20,377 nucleotides of DNA from an uncultured Chitinophagaceae bacterium. Its GTDB lineage: Bacteria > Bacteroidota > Bacteroidia > Chitinophagales > Chitinophagaceae. The notes below the pieces were generated by a model. That model had not been told where the DNA came from and did not search any database. It saw nothing but the letters and a program-made list of their open reading frames with translations. Positions 1-6,984 of the stretch are shown in pieces. The stretch lies in NCBI GenBank assembly GCA_946885335.1, contig CAMPGG010000022.1:1-20377 (forward strand), read 5' to 3'. Both the position numbers and the translations under genes were made by a program. Within the stretch, counting starts at the first letter, position 1. Each line of letters begins with the position of its first letter.

Positions 1-467
1 TGAGCCGGAACCCATTTTTGCGTTGAGCATTGGCGCATCAAAGGACTTTTTGCAATATCATCATCAATGCCATCCACATTGGTATAAGTATGATGAATGA
101 TATTATGTTTGAATTTCCAGATAAAAGAATTTCCGCCTAATGCATTCAAACTATAACCCAATATTGTATTCACCCATTTTTTACTGGAGTAACTGCCATG
201 ACAAGCATCATGCATAACATTAAAACCAATGCTTGCTAAAATAAATCCCAATAATGCACTTAATAAAATACCAGTCAGTACAGAAACGGCTACATTCAGC
301 AATACCAGGTAAATAGAAACAGCTGAAACACCCAGGATTATTGCTTTTGCATATAATTCCCAATTGCCTGTTTTCTTTATATTATTGCTTGAAAAATATT
401 GGTCGACTTCTTTTTTAAGGGCTGTGTAAAAAACAGTATTACTGTTATTAAATGTTACTTTATACAT
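1..467 (-). CDS. Fatty acid desaturase (acyl-lipid/acyl-CoA type), N-terminal part
   Basis: Reading back from the ATG at 467 gives 155 open codons that run off the left edge, so the C-terminal half is missing. Residues about 42-83 form two hydrophobic membrane segments. They are followed by the first histidine box HDACH (86-90) and the second box HNIIHH (121-126), the diiron ligands of membrane fatty-acid desaturases. The phrase KFKHNIIHHTYTNVDGIDDD is typical of the linoleoyl-CoA/delta-6-like group (COG3239), which uses O2 and an electron donor to insert a double bond into acyl chains in the inner membrane. The third histidine box must lie outside the window. The exact double-bond position cannot be told from this part. 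The gene lies downstream of apaG on the same strand, with 144 bases between them and no clear terminator. Confidence 0.9.
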   Translation of the reverse strand, partial: MYKVTFNNSNTVFYTALKKEVDQYFSSNNIKKTGNWELYAKAIILGVSAVSIYLVLLNVAVSVLTGILLSALLGFILASIGFNVMHDACHGSYSSKKWVNTILGYSLNALGGNSFIWKFKHNIIHHTYTNVDGIDDDIAKSPLMRQCSTQKWVPA

Positions 468-611
468 ATAAAATGAATGGGAGAGATTTTATGCTACTAA
501 TAATTGAAGTTTATAAGAGGAAAGGTTAGTTGTAAATATAGCTAAAATGCATGATCGCATAACCACAATTAACAATATTAATAAAATATCAATACTTAAT
601 AATGTATACTT

Positions 612-998
612 CTAATTATTTTTAAAGGGAACCATTAATTGAAAGGAAGGAATATTTACCTGGAAATAAGATTTAGTGAAAAGATTTTCCATTTCATATG
701 TACCACTCATTTTACCCATTTCTGTTTTTAAATTACAACCGCTAACGTATTGGTATTTTTCACCGGCAGTAATAACAGGTTGCAATCCTACAACTCCCTC
801 GCCTTCCACTTCTCTGAAACTTCCATTACTATCAAAAATGTTCCAATGACGACGGTGTAGTTTAACGGAAAAACTATTATGATTTTCAATAGTTATCCTG
901 TATGCAAACATAAACTCGTTGTTAATTGGATTTGAATAGTCAGGTTGATAAAACGTTTCAACACTAACTTCCACACCTTCTGAAATTATACTGTTCAT
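612..998 (-). CDS. apaG: ApaG family protein (DUF525)
   Basis: A 128-residue protein consisting of one ApaG domain, the usual length. The family core is clear: a beta-sandwich segment with RITIENHNS (about 34-42), the RRHWNIFDSNG stretch, then GEGVVGLQPVITAGEKYQY and SGC, matching the conserved G-x-G-x-V-G-x-x-P and SGC pattern. ApaG proteins have an immunoglobulin/FnIII-like fold. They are often labelled Co2+/Mg2+ efflux proteins on genetic grounds, but the biochemical role is unsettled, and related domains occur in F-box proteins. No signal peptide is present, so it should be cytoplasmic. It is divergent from icd; a weak promoter-like pair (GTTG, 17 bases, TAATTTTA) lies at 1040-1012 on the minus strand. 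Confidence 0.93.
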   Translation of the reverse strand: MNSIISEGVEVSVETFYQPDYSNPINNEFMFAYRITIENHNSFSVKLHRRHWNIFDSNGSFREVEGEGVVGLQPVITAGEKYQYVSGCNLKTEMGKMSGTYEMENLFTKSYFQVNIPSFQLMVPFKNN

Positions 999-1052
999 AA
1001 ACCTGTTTTTGTAAAATTACCAAACACTCAGCGCATCAACTAAATCAAAATA

Positions 1053-1082
1053 TTTTAAATTCCATACCATCAGTTAAATTTG
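1053..1082 (+). promoter_or_regulatory. Predicted Bacteroidota promoter of icd
   Basis: TTTT at 1053-1056, an 18-base spacer, then TAAATTTG at 1075-1082. The downstream box is a perfect match to the phylum's -7 element TAnnTTTG, and the upstream box differs from TTTG by one base. Transcription would start near 1089, giving a leader of about 59 bases before the icd ATG at 1148. The same arrangement and spacing recur in front of gpmI. Confidence 0.6.
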
Positions 1083-1147
1083 CAACCCAACTGGGGAGGC
1101 TAATATATAAATTATCTGAAAAAACTACTATAAAACGGAGTTTAAAT

Positions 1148-2599
1148 ATGAAAATAGCAGTAGCAAAAGGCGATGGAATTGGACCGGAAATTATGCAGGC
1201 CGTCTTATCAATATTTGACGCCAATCAAGTTCCCCTGGAATATGAAGTTGTTGAAATGGGAAAATGGGTATTTGATAAAGGTTATTCTAACGGAATGACT
1301 AAAGAAGCACAGGAAACGATTGAAAACCTGGGGATACTTTTTAAAGGCCCCATGGAAACTCCAAAAGGAAAAGGAGTTAAAAGTGTAAATGTTACTGCCC
1401 GAAAAACCTGGAACACCTATGCTAATAAAAGGGTATTTCAAACCCTTCATGGAGTTGATACTGTTTTTTCAAAAGCAAATATTCCAATTGACCTTACCAT
1501 TGTAAGAGAAAATATTGAAGACACTTATGGTGGTATTGAACATATGCTAACGCACGATGTGGCCTTAAGCCGTCGTTTTATTACCCGCCCCGGAAGTTTG
1601 CAGGTAATTAAATATGCGTTTGAAATGGCCAAAAAGAAAGGAACAAAGCGGATTACCTGCGGTCATAAGGCTAACATTATGAAGTTGACGGATGGATTAT
1701 TCTTAGAATGCTTTTATGAAGTAGCCAAAGAATATCCCGAATTAAAAGCGGATGATGTTATTGTAGATGATCTTTGTATGAAACTGGTTACAAGACCAGA
1801 TCTCTTTGATGTAGTGGTTTTGACCAATTTACAGGGAGATATTGTTTCTGATCTATGCGCCGGGCTTGTTGGCGGGTTAGGTTTTGCACCTTCTGCCAAT
1901 ATTGGAGATCATATTTCTATTTTTGAAGCAGTGCATGGAACAGCACCTGATATTGCCGGTAAAAATATTGCAAACCCAACTGCTTTATTACTCAGTGGAA
2001 TTAGCATGTTAAGGCACCTGGGTCTGATGGAAAATGCAGCCATCATTGAAAACGCTTTATTATATACTTTAGAAAGTGGAGTACATACCGGTGATTTTGG
2101 CGACAAAAACATTCCTGCATTAAATACCACTGAATTTGCAGAAACAATAGTTAAGAACTTTGGCCAGGTTCCCAGGGTAAATGCAAAACCTATTCTGCCC
2201 AATATGCCAAAAACAACCACCCTTTTCAGGTTAGAAAAGAATGCGATGATGATCTCAAAGGAAATGGAAGACGAACAGATTGTGGGTGTTGATATGTTTA
2301 TTGAAAGCGCCGAACAACCAAATCTAATTGCCCAAAAATGTGAATTACATGGAGGCCTTAAATTTAAATTGGTTAACATTAGTAACCGGGGAACGCAAGT
2401 TTGGCCTACCGGTTCTGTATATACGAATTTGGTGAATCAATATAATGTTCGGTTCGAAAGCCTGGATGGAAAACCTTTAAATCAACAGGATATTTCTGGA
2501 TTGTATGTAAGCCTGAGCGGGGATTTTAAAATTTGCTCTACAGAACTTTTAAATTCATGGGAGAACCAGCGGGCATATAGTCTTGCACAGGGACAATAA
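1148..2599 (+). CDS. icd: Isocitrate dehydrogenase, long (Thermus-like) form, predicted NAD-type
   Basis: This 483-residue TCA-cycle enzyme decarboxylates isocitrate to 2-oxoglutarate. The N-terminal ~335 residues are the isocitrate/isopropylmalate dehydrogenase fold: GDGIGPE near the start, substrate-binding S79-V-N81...R85, VRENIEDTYGGIEHM around 118-132, the metal-binding segment NLQGDIVSDLCAGLVGG, and AVHGTAPDIAGKNIANP at 261-277. The last ~140 residues, including VGVDMFIES and ISNRGTQVWP, match the extra C-terminal domain of the Thermus thermophilus enzyme and some Rickettsia-type enzymes, which the short E. coli form lacks. The cofactor loop has D268, I269 and A275 where NADP enzymes carry K, Y and V (E. 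coli K344, Y345, V351), so NAD use is inferred despite the usual NADP label for such proteins. It appears monocistronic, with its own promoter. Confidence 0.95.
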   Translation: MKIAVAKGDGIGPEIMQAVLSIFDANQVPLEYEVVEMGKWVFDKGYSNGMTKEAQETIENLGILFKGPMETPKGKGVKSVNVTARKTWNTYANKRVFQTLHGVDTVFSKANIPIDLTIVRENIEDTYGGIEHMLTHDVALSRRFITRPGSLQVIKYAFEMAKKKGTKRITCGHKANIMKLTDGLFLECFYEVAKEYPELKADDVIVDDLCMKLVTRPDLFDVVVLTNLQGDIVSDLCAGLVGGLGFAPSANIGDHISIFEAVHGTAPDIAGKNIANPTALLLSGISMLRHLGLMENAAIIENALLYTLESGVHTGDFGDKNIPALNTTEFAETIVKNFGQVPRVNAKPILPNMPKTTTLFRLEKNAMMISKEMEDEQIVGVDMFIESAEQPNLIAQKCELHGGLKFKLVNISNRGTQVWPTGSVYTNLVNQYNVRFESLDGKPLNQQDISGLYVSLSGDFKICSTELLNSWENQRAYSLAQGQ

Positions 2600-2624
2600 A
2601 GTAATGGAAACCTGGAGGTGGAAA

Positions 2625-2798
2625 TTATTTAATTAGATTGATACTGTGTGCAGCTCCAAAGCCTATTAAAGTAATGCCCATTAAGATTACTATAACAGCA
2701 GGCAAAATTGACTTGTCTTTTTCATACATGTTTTTGAAAAATAGATACAGACCTGCGCCACAAAATAAAATTCCAGCTCCATAATAAATCAAAACCAT
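2625..2798 (-). CDS. Small two-helix membrane protein (57 residues), unknown function
   Basis: An open frame from the ATG at 2798 to a TAA at 2627-2625. The protein starts MVLIYYGAGILFCGAGLYLF, a first hydrophobic helix of about 20 residues. A short charged loop, KNMYEKDKS (22-30), follows, then a second helix (about 31-50), ending HSINLIK. This is a classic small helical-hairpin membrane protein. Its start lies 2 bases after the stop of the SUI1-like gene, so translational coupling is likely. The organisation suggests the third gene of the nadC operon. It converges on icd, whose stop is 25 bases away. I do not recognise the family. The length, the clean hairpin design and the tight junction make it a likely real gene. 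Confidence 0.7.
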   Translation of the reverse strand: MVLIYYGAGILFCGAGLYLFFKNMYEKDKSILPAVIVILMGITLIGFGAAHSINLIK

Positions 2799-2800
2799 AA

Positions 2801-3148
2801 TTAAATTTTCTTTGCGGCATTAAATCCATTTTTTTGCAGCCATTGCATTACTTTATCCCTTTGATCTCCCTGGATAAGAATTTCCCTGTTTTTTACAGAT
2901 CCGCCAGTACCGCAAAAAGTTTTAATTTTTTTCCCTAAATCTTCCAGGTCCGCATCTGTTCCATTAAATCCATAAATAAGCGTTACTGACTTACCTGCTC
3001 TTTGTTTGCGATCTAATAAAACCCGAAGCGGTTGTTTAGCAGCCGGCCATGTTTCTGTTGCAGGTTTATCTTCACCTGTTAATTTAAAATCAGGATTTGT
3101 TGAATAAACTATACCATTATGGTTTTTCCCTGTTTTATTTTTACTCAT
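2801..3148 (-). CDS. SUI1/eIF1-like translation factor (YciH family)
   Basis: A 115-residue cytoplasmic protein of the bacterial YciH/SUI1 family. A polar N-terminal tail (about 1-40) precedes the SUI1 domain. The family signature is visible: LRVLLDRKQRAGKSVTLIYG (41-60), then the DLGKKIKTFCGTGGSVKN segment with the conserved C-GTGG-S turn, and the end helix after EILIQGDQRDKVMQWLQKNGF. In eukaryotes eIF1 enforces start-codon selection. The bacterial homologue has been proposed to influence initiation fidelity, but its physiological role is not firmly set. The gene starts 12 bases after the nadC stop and ends 2 bases before the small membrane protein, so all three are probably cotranscribed. 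Confidence 0.93.
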   Translation of the reverse strand: MSKNKTGKNHNGIVYSTNPDFKLTGEDKPATETWPAAKQPLRVLLDRKQRAGKSVTLIYGFNGTDADLEDLGKKIKTFCGTGGSVKNREILIQGDQRDKVMQWLQKNGFNAAKKI

Positions 3149-3160
3149 TCTTCAAATTAT

Positions 3161-4024
3161 TTAAACAAGACTTGCCTTTAAACTCAGATCAACGCTTTGT
3201 GCCTGGTGAATCAGGGCTCCTACACTAACATAATCAACACCAGTTTGCGCATATTCTTCTAAGTTATCCAGGTTTATACCTCCGCTTGCTTCTGTTTCAA
3301 AATTTTGATTGATCAATACGAGAGCTTCTTTAATTTGAATGGGTGTAAAATTATCTAACATTATTCTAAAAACTTTTCCGCTGCCAATTTCCACCACTTT
3401 CTTTACATCTTCCAAAGACCGGGTTTCAACTTCAATTTTAAGTTCTTTATCCTGTTGTTGACTATAGTTCCATGCCAATTCAATAGCTTTTTCTATTCCG
3501 CCACAATAATCAATATGATTGTCTTTCAACATGATCATATCGAACAAACCAAAACGGTGATTCTTGCCACCACCTATCCGGACTGCTTCTTTTTCAAGCA
3601 ACCTGAAATTGGGTGTTGTTTTACGAGTGTCCAGCACCTGTGTTTTATAACCTGTTAATCGTTGTACATATTTATTGGTCAAGGTAGCTATACCGCTCAT
3701 ACGCTGCATACAATTCAAAACAAGTCGTTCACATTTTAAAATAGTATGCACATGTGCACTTACTTCAAATGCGATTTCACCGGGCTTCATCACATCACCA
3801 TCCTGCTTAATTGGACGAAAATCTAAACCGGGTTCCATGAATCTGAATATTTTTTCTGCCACCAATACCCCTGCTAAAATACCCTGATCTTTTATTTTCA
3901 AAATCGCTTTACCTTTTGCGTTAGCATTAATGCAAGCAAGTGTTGAGTGATCTCCATCTCCAATATCTTCTGATAATGCAGATGCAATAAGTTGGTTCAA
4001 TTGTTCATCAAAATGCCTGTCCAT
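3161..4024 (-). CDS. nadC: Nicotinate-nucleotide pyrophosphorylase (quinolinate phosphoribosyltransferase)
   Basis: NadC converts quinolinate and PRPP to nicotinate mononucleotide, CO2 and pyrophosphate, the last step that builds the NAD ring de novo. With the start at 4024 the protein is 287 residues, the family's usual size. It contains ALSEDIGDGDHST (16-28), CERLVLNCMQRMSGIAT (98-114), TRKTTPNFR (133-141), GGGKNHRFGL (151-160) and LKDNHI (166-171), followed by a barrel with VETRSLED and the C-terminal GGINL phosphate-binding region. The same frame is open for 19 codons further upstream to an ATG at 4081, but that stretch lies inside the terminator of the preceding gene and is not plausible protein. 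The nadA and nadB partners are not in the window. Confidence 0.96.
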   Translation of the reverse strand: MDRHFDEQLNQLIASALSEDIGDGDHSTLACINANAKGKAILKIKDQGILAGVLVAEKIFRFMEPGLDFRPIKQDGDVMKPGEIAFEVSAHVHTILKCERLVLNCMQRMSGIATLTNKYVQRLTGYKTQVLDTRKTTPNFRLLEKEAVRIGGGKNHRFGLFDMIMLKDNHIDYCGGIEKAIELAWNYSQQQDKELKIEVETRSLEDVKKVVEIGSGKVFRIMLDNFTPIQIKEALVLINQNFETEASGGINLDNLEEYAQTGVDYVSVGALIHQAQSVDLSLKASLV

Positions 4025-4059
4025 AATTGCAAATCTATACAATGAAATATGGCTGGCAT

Positions 4060-4086
4060 AAAAAAAAGCCCTGCAATGCAAGGCTT
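4060..4086 (-). terminator. Rho-independent terminator after the DUF4783 gene
   Basis: On the minus strand, AGCCTTGCA pairs with the following TGCAGGGCT with one G-U pair and a tiny loop, and is followed immediately by a run of eight T. It lies 22 bases after the DUF4783 stop and upstream of the nadC start, so it separates the two genes. nadC must then have its own promoter or depend on read-through. Confidence 0.8.
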
Positions 4087-4107
4087 AAAATATAGTTTAT
4101 GGAAAGT

Positions 4108-4500
4108 TTAATCTAAAGGTTGAAATCTAATTTCACCCATCACCTGCTTATCAGCTTTTGGCTTCATAAAAACGGTAGTTCGATAACTTCCTGTTTTTGT
4201 ATGTAATGTTCCGATACAAAATTGGCGGCCACCCTGGTCTCCTTTATGTTTCAACTCAAAACTTTTGATAGCATTATTATTAAAAAAATCTTTTAAAATA
4301 ATTCCCGCCTGGGCTTTGCTATAACTCTCACTTTTATCTGGTAAAGAAATTTCAACATTGCCATCGATATAACGGGATATTCCGGAAGCATTACCAGTAC
4401 GCAAAGCATTAATAATATCATCTATGCCACTTTGGGAAGATGAAAAGGAGGTAAAAATGAAACCTGCCGTAATCAGTAAAAAAGTAAAAATTGATTTCAT
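4108..4500 (-). CDS. Secreted DUF4783 domain protein
   Basis: A 130-residue protein with a clear Sec signal peptide: MKS, a hydrophobic stretch to about residue 19, then a Ser-rich region. There is no lipobox cysteine, so it is probably a soluble periplasmic protein. The mature part matches the DUF4783 family of Bacteroidota: an opening helix (DIINALRTGNASGISRYI), ISLPDKSESYSKAQAG, the segment KDFFNNNAIKSFELKHKG, then strands ending GEIRFQPL. The fold is expected to be NTF2-like (cone-shaped, possibly ligand-binding), which is inference from the family's secondary structure. No enzymatic residues can be assigned. My recollection is that this family is often found next to nadC in the phylum, as here. 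It is divergent from gpmI across a 194-base gap. Confidence 0.85.
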   Translation of the reverse strand: MKSIFTFLLITAGFIFTSFSSSQSGIDDIINALRTGNASGISRYIDGNVEISLPDKSESYSKAQAGIILKDFFNNNAIKSFELKHKGDQGGRQFCIGTLHTKTGSYRTTVFMKPKADKQVMGEIRFQPLD

Positions 4501-4632
4501 AAAAACTTAGTTTTCTGGGGGATATTAGTCGAAAAGTATGCCATTGTTTCCTGATCATTCATCAGACCTACTAAAGTAATAAAAACCAACCTGTTTTTAT
4601 AGCTTTTCTGGTTTTTGATTAAATGAAAGTAG

Positions 4633-4662
4633 TTTTACAGGAAGAATAAAAATATATGTTTG
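4633..4662 (+). promoter_or_regulatory. Predicted Bacteroidota promoter of gpmI
   Basis: TTTT at 4633-4636, an 18-base spacer and TATGTTTG at 4655-4662, a perfect TAnnTTTG -7 box. The predicted start near 4669 leaves a leader of about 26 bases before the gpmI ATG at 4695. It lies in the divergent gap between the DUF4783 gene and gpmI. Confidence 0.6.
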
Positions 4663-4694
4663 TTTAAATTCCTGAAAAACAATTTTTTACTAAT

Positions 4695-6233
4695 ATGCCT
4701 CAAAAAAAGATTATTCTTGTTATCATGGATGGTTGGGGGCTGGGAAAAGTTGCATCCGCGGATGCAATTTTACAAGCCAATACACCATTTGTTGACTCTT
4801 TATATAAAAAATACCCAAACACTACCCTTACGACTTGCGGAGAAGCCGTTGGTTTACCCGATGGCCAAATGGGTAATTCTGAAGTAGGTCATTTAAACCT
4901 GGGTGCAGGACGGATTGTATACCAGGAATTACAGCGCATCAATGTGGCTGTCAGGGATGGCGAATTGGCTCAAAATGCTGTTTTTAACGGCGCTCTTGAC
5001 TACGCCAGGACAAATAATAAGCCCCTTCATATTATGGGGTTGGTTAGTGATGGTGGGGTTCATTCACATATTGAACACCTGAAAGCAATTACTTCGCTTT
5101 GTGCACAAAAAAAAATGGAAAAGGTTTTTATCCACGCTTTTACCGATGGCCGGGATACAGACCCTAAAAGTGGTGTTCATTTTATCTCCCAATTACAAGA
5201 ACATTTAGATGTTACCACAGGTCAAATTGCCAGTATCAGTGGCCGTTATTATGCTATGGACAGGGATAAAAGGTGGGAAAGAATTAAGCTGGCTTACGAT
5301 GTTTTGATAAATGGAAATGGTGAAAAATCCAATAATGCTATTGATACGTTAAAAAATAGTTATGCAAATAATATAACTGATGAATTTGTGAAGCCGGCAA
5401 ATATTACAGACATTAATGGAAAGCCATTAGCGCTTATACAACCCGGTGATGCTGTTATCTGCTTCAATTTCAGAACAGACAGGTGCCGTGAAATTACACA
5501 GGTCTTAACGCAATTTGATCTCCCTGAACATGGAATGCATAAACTACCCTTGCATTATACAACCATGACGGAATATGATAAGACTTACCATGATGTAAAT
5601 GTCATTTTTGAGAGTGATAATTTAAATAATACATTGGGAGAAGTGCTTGAAAAATATCATTTCAAGCAGATCCGGATTGCAGAAACAGAGAAATATCCGC
5701 ATGTTTCATTTTTCTTTAGTGGGGGCAGGGAAAATCCTTTTGAAGGAGAGAAAAGAATTATGATCCCATCGCCTAAGGTTGCAACCTATGACCTGCAGCC
5801 AGAAATGAGTGCTTTTGAAGTAACTGAAGCCATTTTACCTGAAATAGAGAAAAAAGAAGCTGATTTTATATGTCTGAATTTTGCCAATACTGATATGGTG
5901 GGTCATACAGGTGTTTGGGAAGCTGTTATAAAAGCTGCTGAAACTGTAGATGCTTGTGTTGACAAAATTGTAACTTCGGCTTTGCATAACGGTTATACCG
6001 TATTTCTTACCGCCGATCATGGTAATGCAGATTTCATGATCAATGCAGACGGCACTCCTAATACAGCGCATTCCTTAAATCCGGTACCTTTTTTTATAAT
6101 TGATAATGAATGGAAAGGGACAATTAAACCAGGTAAACTTGGTGATCTTGCACCAACTATTCTTCACATGATGAACATCCCTGTTCCCGAAGAAATGAAT
6201 GGAGAAATACTCCTAAATTCTAATAACATTTAA
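4695..6233 (+). CDS. gpmI: 2,3-bisphosphoglycerate-independent phosphoglycerate mutase
   Basis: GpmI interconverts 3- and 2-phosphoglycerate in glycolysis and gluconeogenesis through a phosphoserine intermediate, with two Mn2+ ions. The protein has 512 residues, the normal length. The metal and catalytic residues are all visible: D12 in IMDGWG, the nucleophile S62 in GNSEVGH, SDGGVHSHIEHL, HAFTDGRDTDPKSG, SGRYYAMDRDKRWER and FNFRTDRCREI of the substrate domain, then D400 and H404 in TDMVGH, and D441-H442 in TADHGNAD, followed by AHSLNPVPF. S62 has the same number as in the Geobacillus enzyme. No residue is missing. The haem-binding gene follows after 9 bases and is probably cotranscribed. Confidence 0.98.
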   Translation: MPQKKIILVIMDGWGLGKVASADAILQANTPFVDSLYKKYPNTTLTTCGEAVGLPDGQMGNSEVGHLNLGAGRIVYQELQRINVAVRDGELAQNAVFNGALDYARTNNKPLHIMGLVSDGGVHSHIEHLKAITSLCAQKKMEKVFIHAFTDGRDTDPKSGVHFISQLQEHLDVTTGQIASISGRYYAMDRDKRWERIKLAYDVLINGNGEKSNNAIDTLKNSYANNITDEFVKPANITDINGKPLALIQPGDAVICFNFRTDRCREITQVLTQFDLPEHGMHKLPLHYTTMTEYDKTYHDVNVIFESDNLNNTLGEVLEKYHFKQIRIAETEKYPHVSFFFSGGRENPFEGEKRIMIPSPKVATYDLQPEMSAFEVTEAILPEIEKKEADFICLNFANTDMVGHTGVWEAVIKAAETVDACVDKIVTSALHNGYTVFLTADHGNADFMINADGTPNTAHSLNPVPFFIIDNEWKGTIKPGKLGDLAPTILHMMNIPVPEEMNGEILLNSNNI

Positions 6234-6242
6234 AATAGATTT

Positions 6243-6722
6243 ATGGTAAAGAAAATCCTGCTCATTTTATTGGTTGTATTAGTTATTATACAATTCATCA
6301 GGCCGGAGAAAAATTTGGCAAGTGATGTGCCGCAGGCGAATGCCATTCAACATAAATATGTAATGCCTGCTGAAATTGAAAATATCTTTAAAACCTCTTG
6401 CAATGATTGCCACAGCAATCATACAAATTATCCATGGTACAGTAACATTCAACCAGTGGCCTGGTGGTTAGATTCTCATATAAAAGACGGCAAAAAACAT
6501 TTTAATGTAGATGAATTTCTGAGTTATGATCCAAAGAAGCAAGATCATAAAATGGAAGAAGTTATTGAAATGATAGAAACTAAGGAAATGCCCCTTGAGT
6601 CTTATACCTGGATTCACCGGGAAGCGGATATTACAGATGCGCAAAGAACAGCAATAATTAACTGGGCAAAAGATGTTCGCAGGCAAATTAATTATCAACC
6701 CATTACCGCTTTAAATCCATAA
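6243..6722 (+). CDS. Membrane-anchored haem-binding domain protein (c-type CxxCH)
   Basis: A 159-residue protein. Residues 3-19 (KKILLILLVVLVIIQFI) form an uncleaved signal anchor, placing the rest in the periplasm. It carries one c-type haem attachment site, C53-N-D-C56-H57. The following residues, SNHTNYPWYSNIQPVAWWL, with tryptophans and DSHIKDGK, are the hallmark of the haem_bd family (PF14376), widespread in Bacteroidota. EMPLESYTWIHREADIT, typical of the family's end, may supply the distal ligand. The role is probably electron transfer or haem-linked redox; no partner is encoded nearby. It is translated from an ATG 9 bases after the gpmI stop, so it likely shares that transcript even though the functions seem unrelated. 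Confidence 0.9.
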   Translation: MVKKILLILLVVLVIIQFIRPEKNLASDVPQANAIQHKYVMPAEIENIFKTSCNDCHSNHTNYPWYSNIQPVAWWLDSHIKDGKKHFNVDEFLSYDPKKQDHKMEEVIEMIETKEMPLESYTWIHREADITDAQRTAIINWAKDVRRQINYQPITALNP

Positions 6723-6984
6723 ATTTCTTTATGGACAAGATGTATAATTGAAAAGGATTTTACTTTTCGGTTCATCCTATACGTTATGTAATTTAAAATG
6801 CTCGTTTTCCCCTGCTTCAAAAAATTAGAAGGCTTCATTTCTTTTACCCTAAAAAACCTCAGCCTGTTCTGTGAATCCCTTATGGAGGCTAACTTAAAGC
6901 ATTGAAAAGCAAAGAAAAATTTGCGGGTAGATGCAGCATTCATTAATGAAAATTGTCTAAATTACAGGCAACCCAAGGAATTAT

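Noticed and set aside
1909..2379. 156-codon open frame on the minus strand inside icd
   Set aside because: It lies fully opposite a well-conserved enzyme, has no recognisable domain, and is explained by codon bias on the sense strand.
6695..6943. 82-codon minus-strand frame between the haem-binding gene and the ECF sigma gene
   Set aside because: It overlaps the end of a real gene, has no start signal or known domain, and its composition is not convincing. It is kept only as an unexplained gap in the findings.
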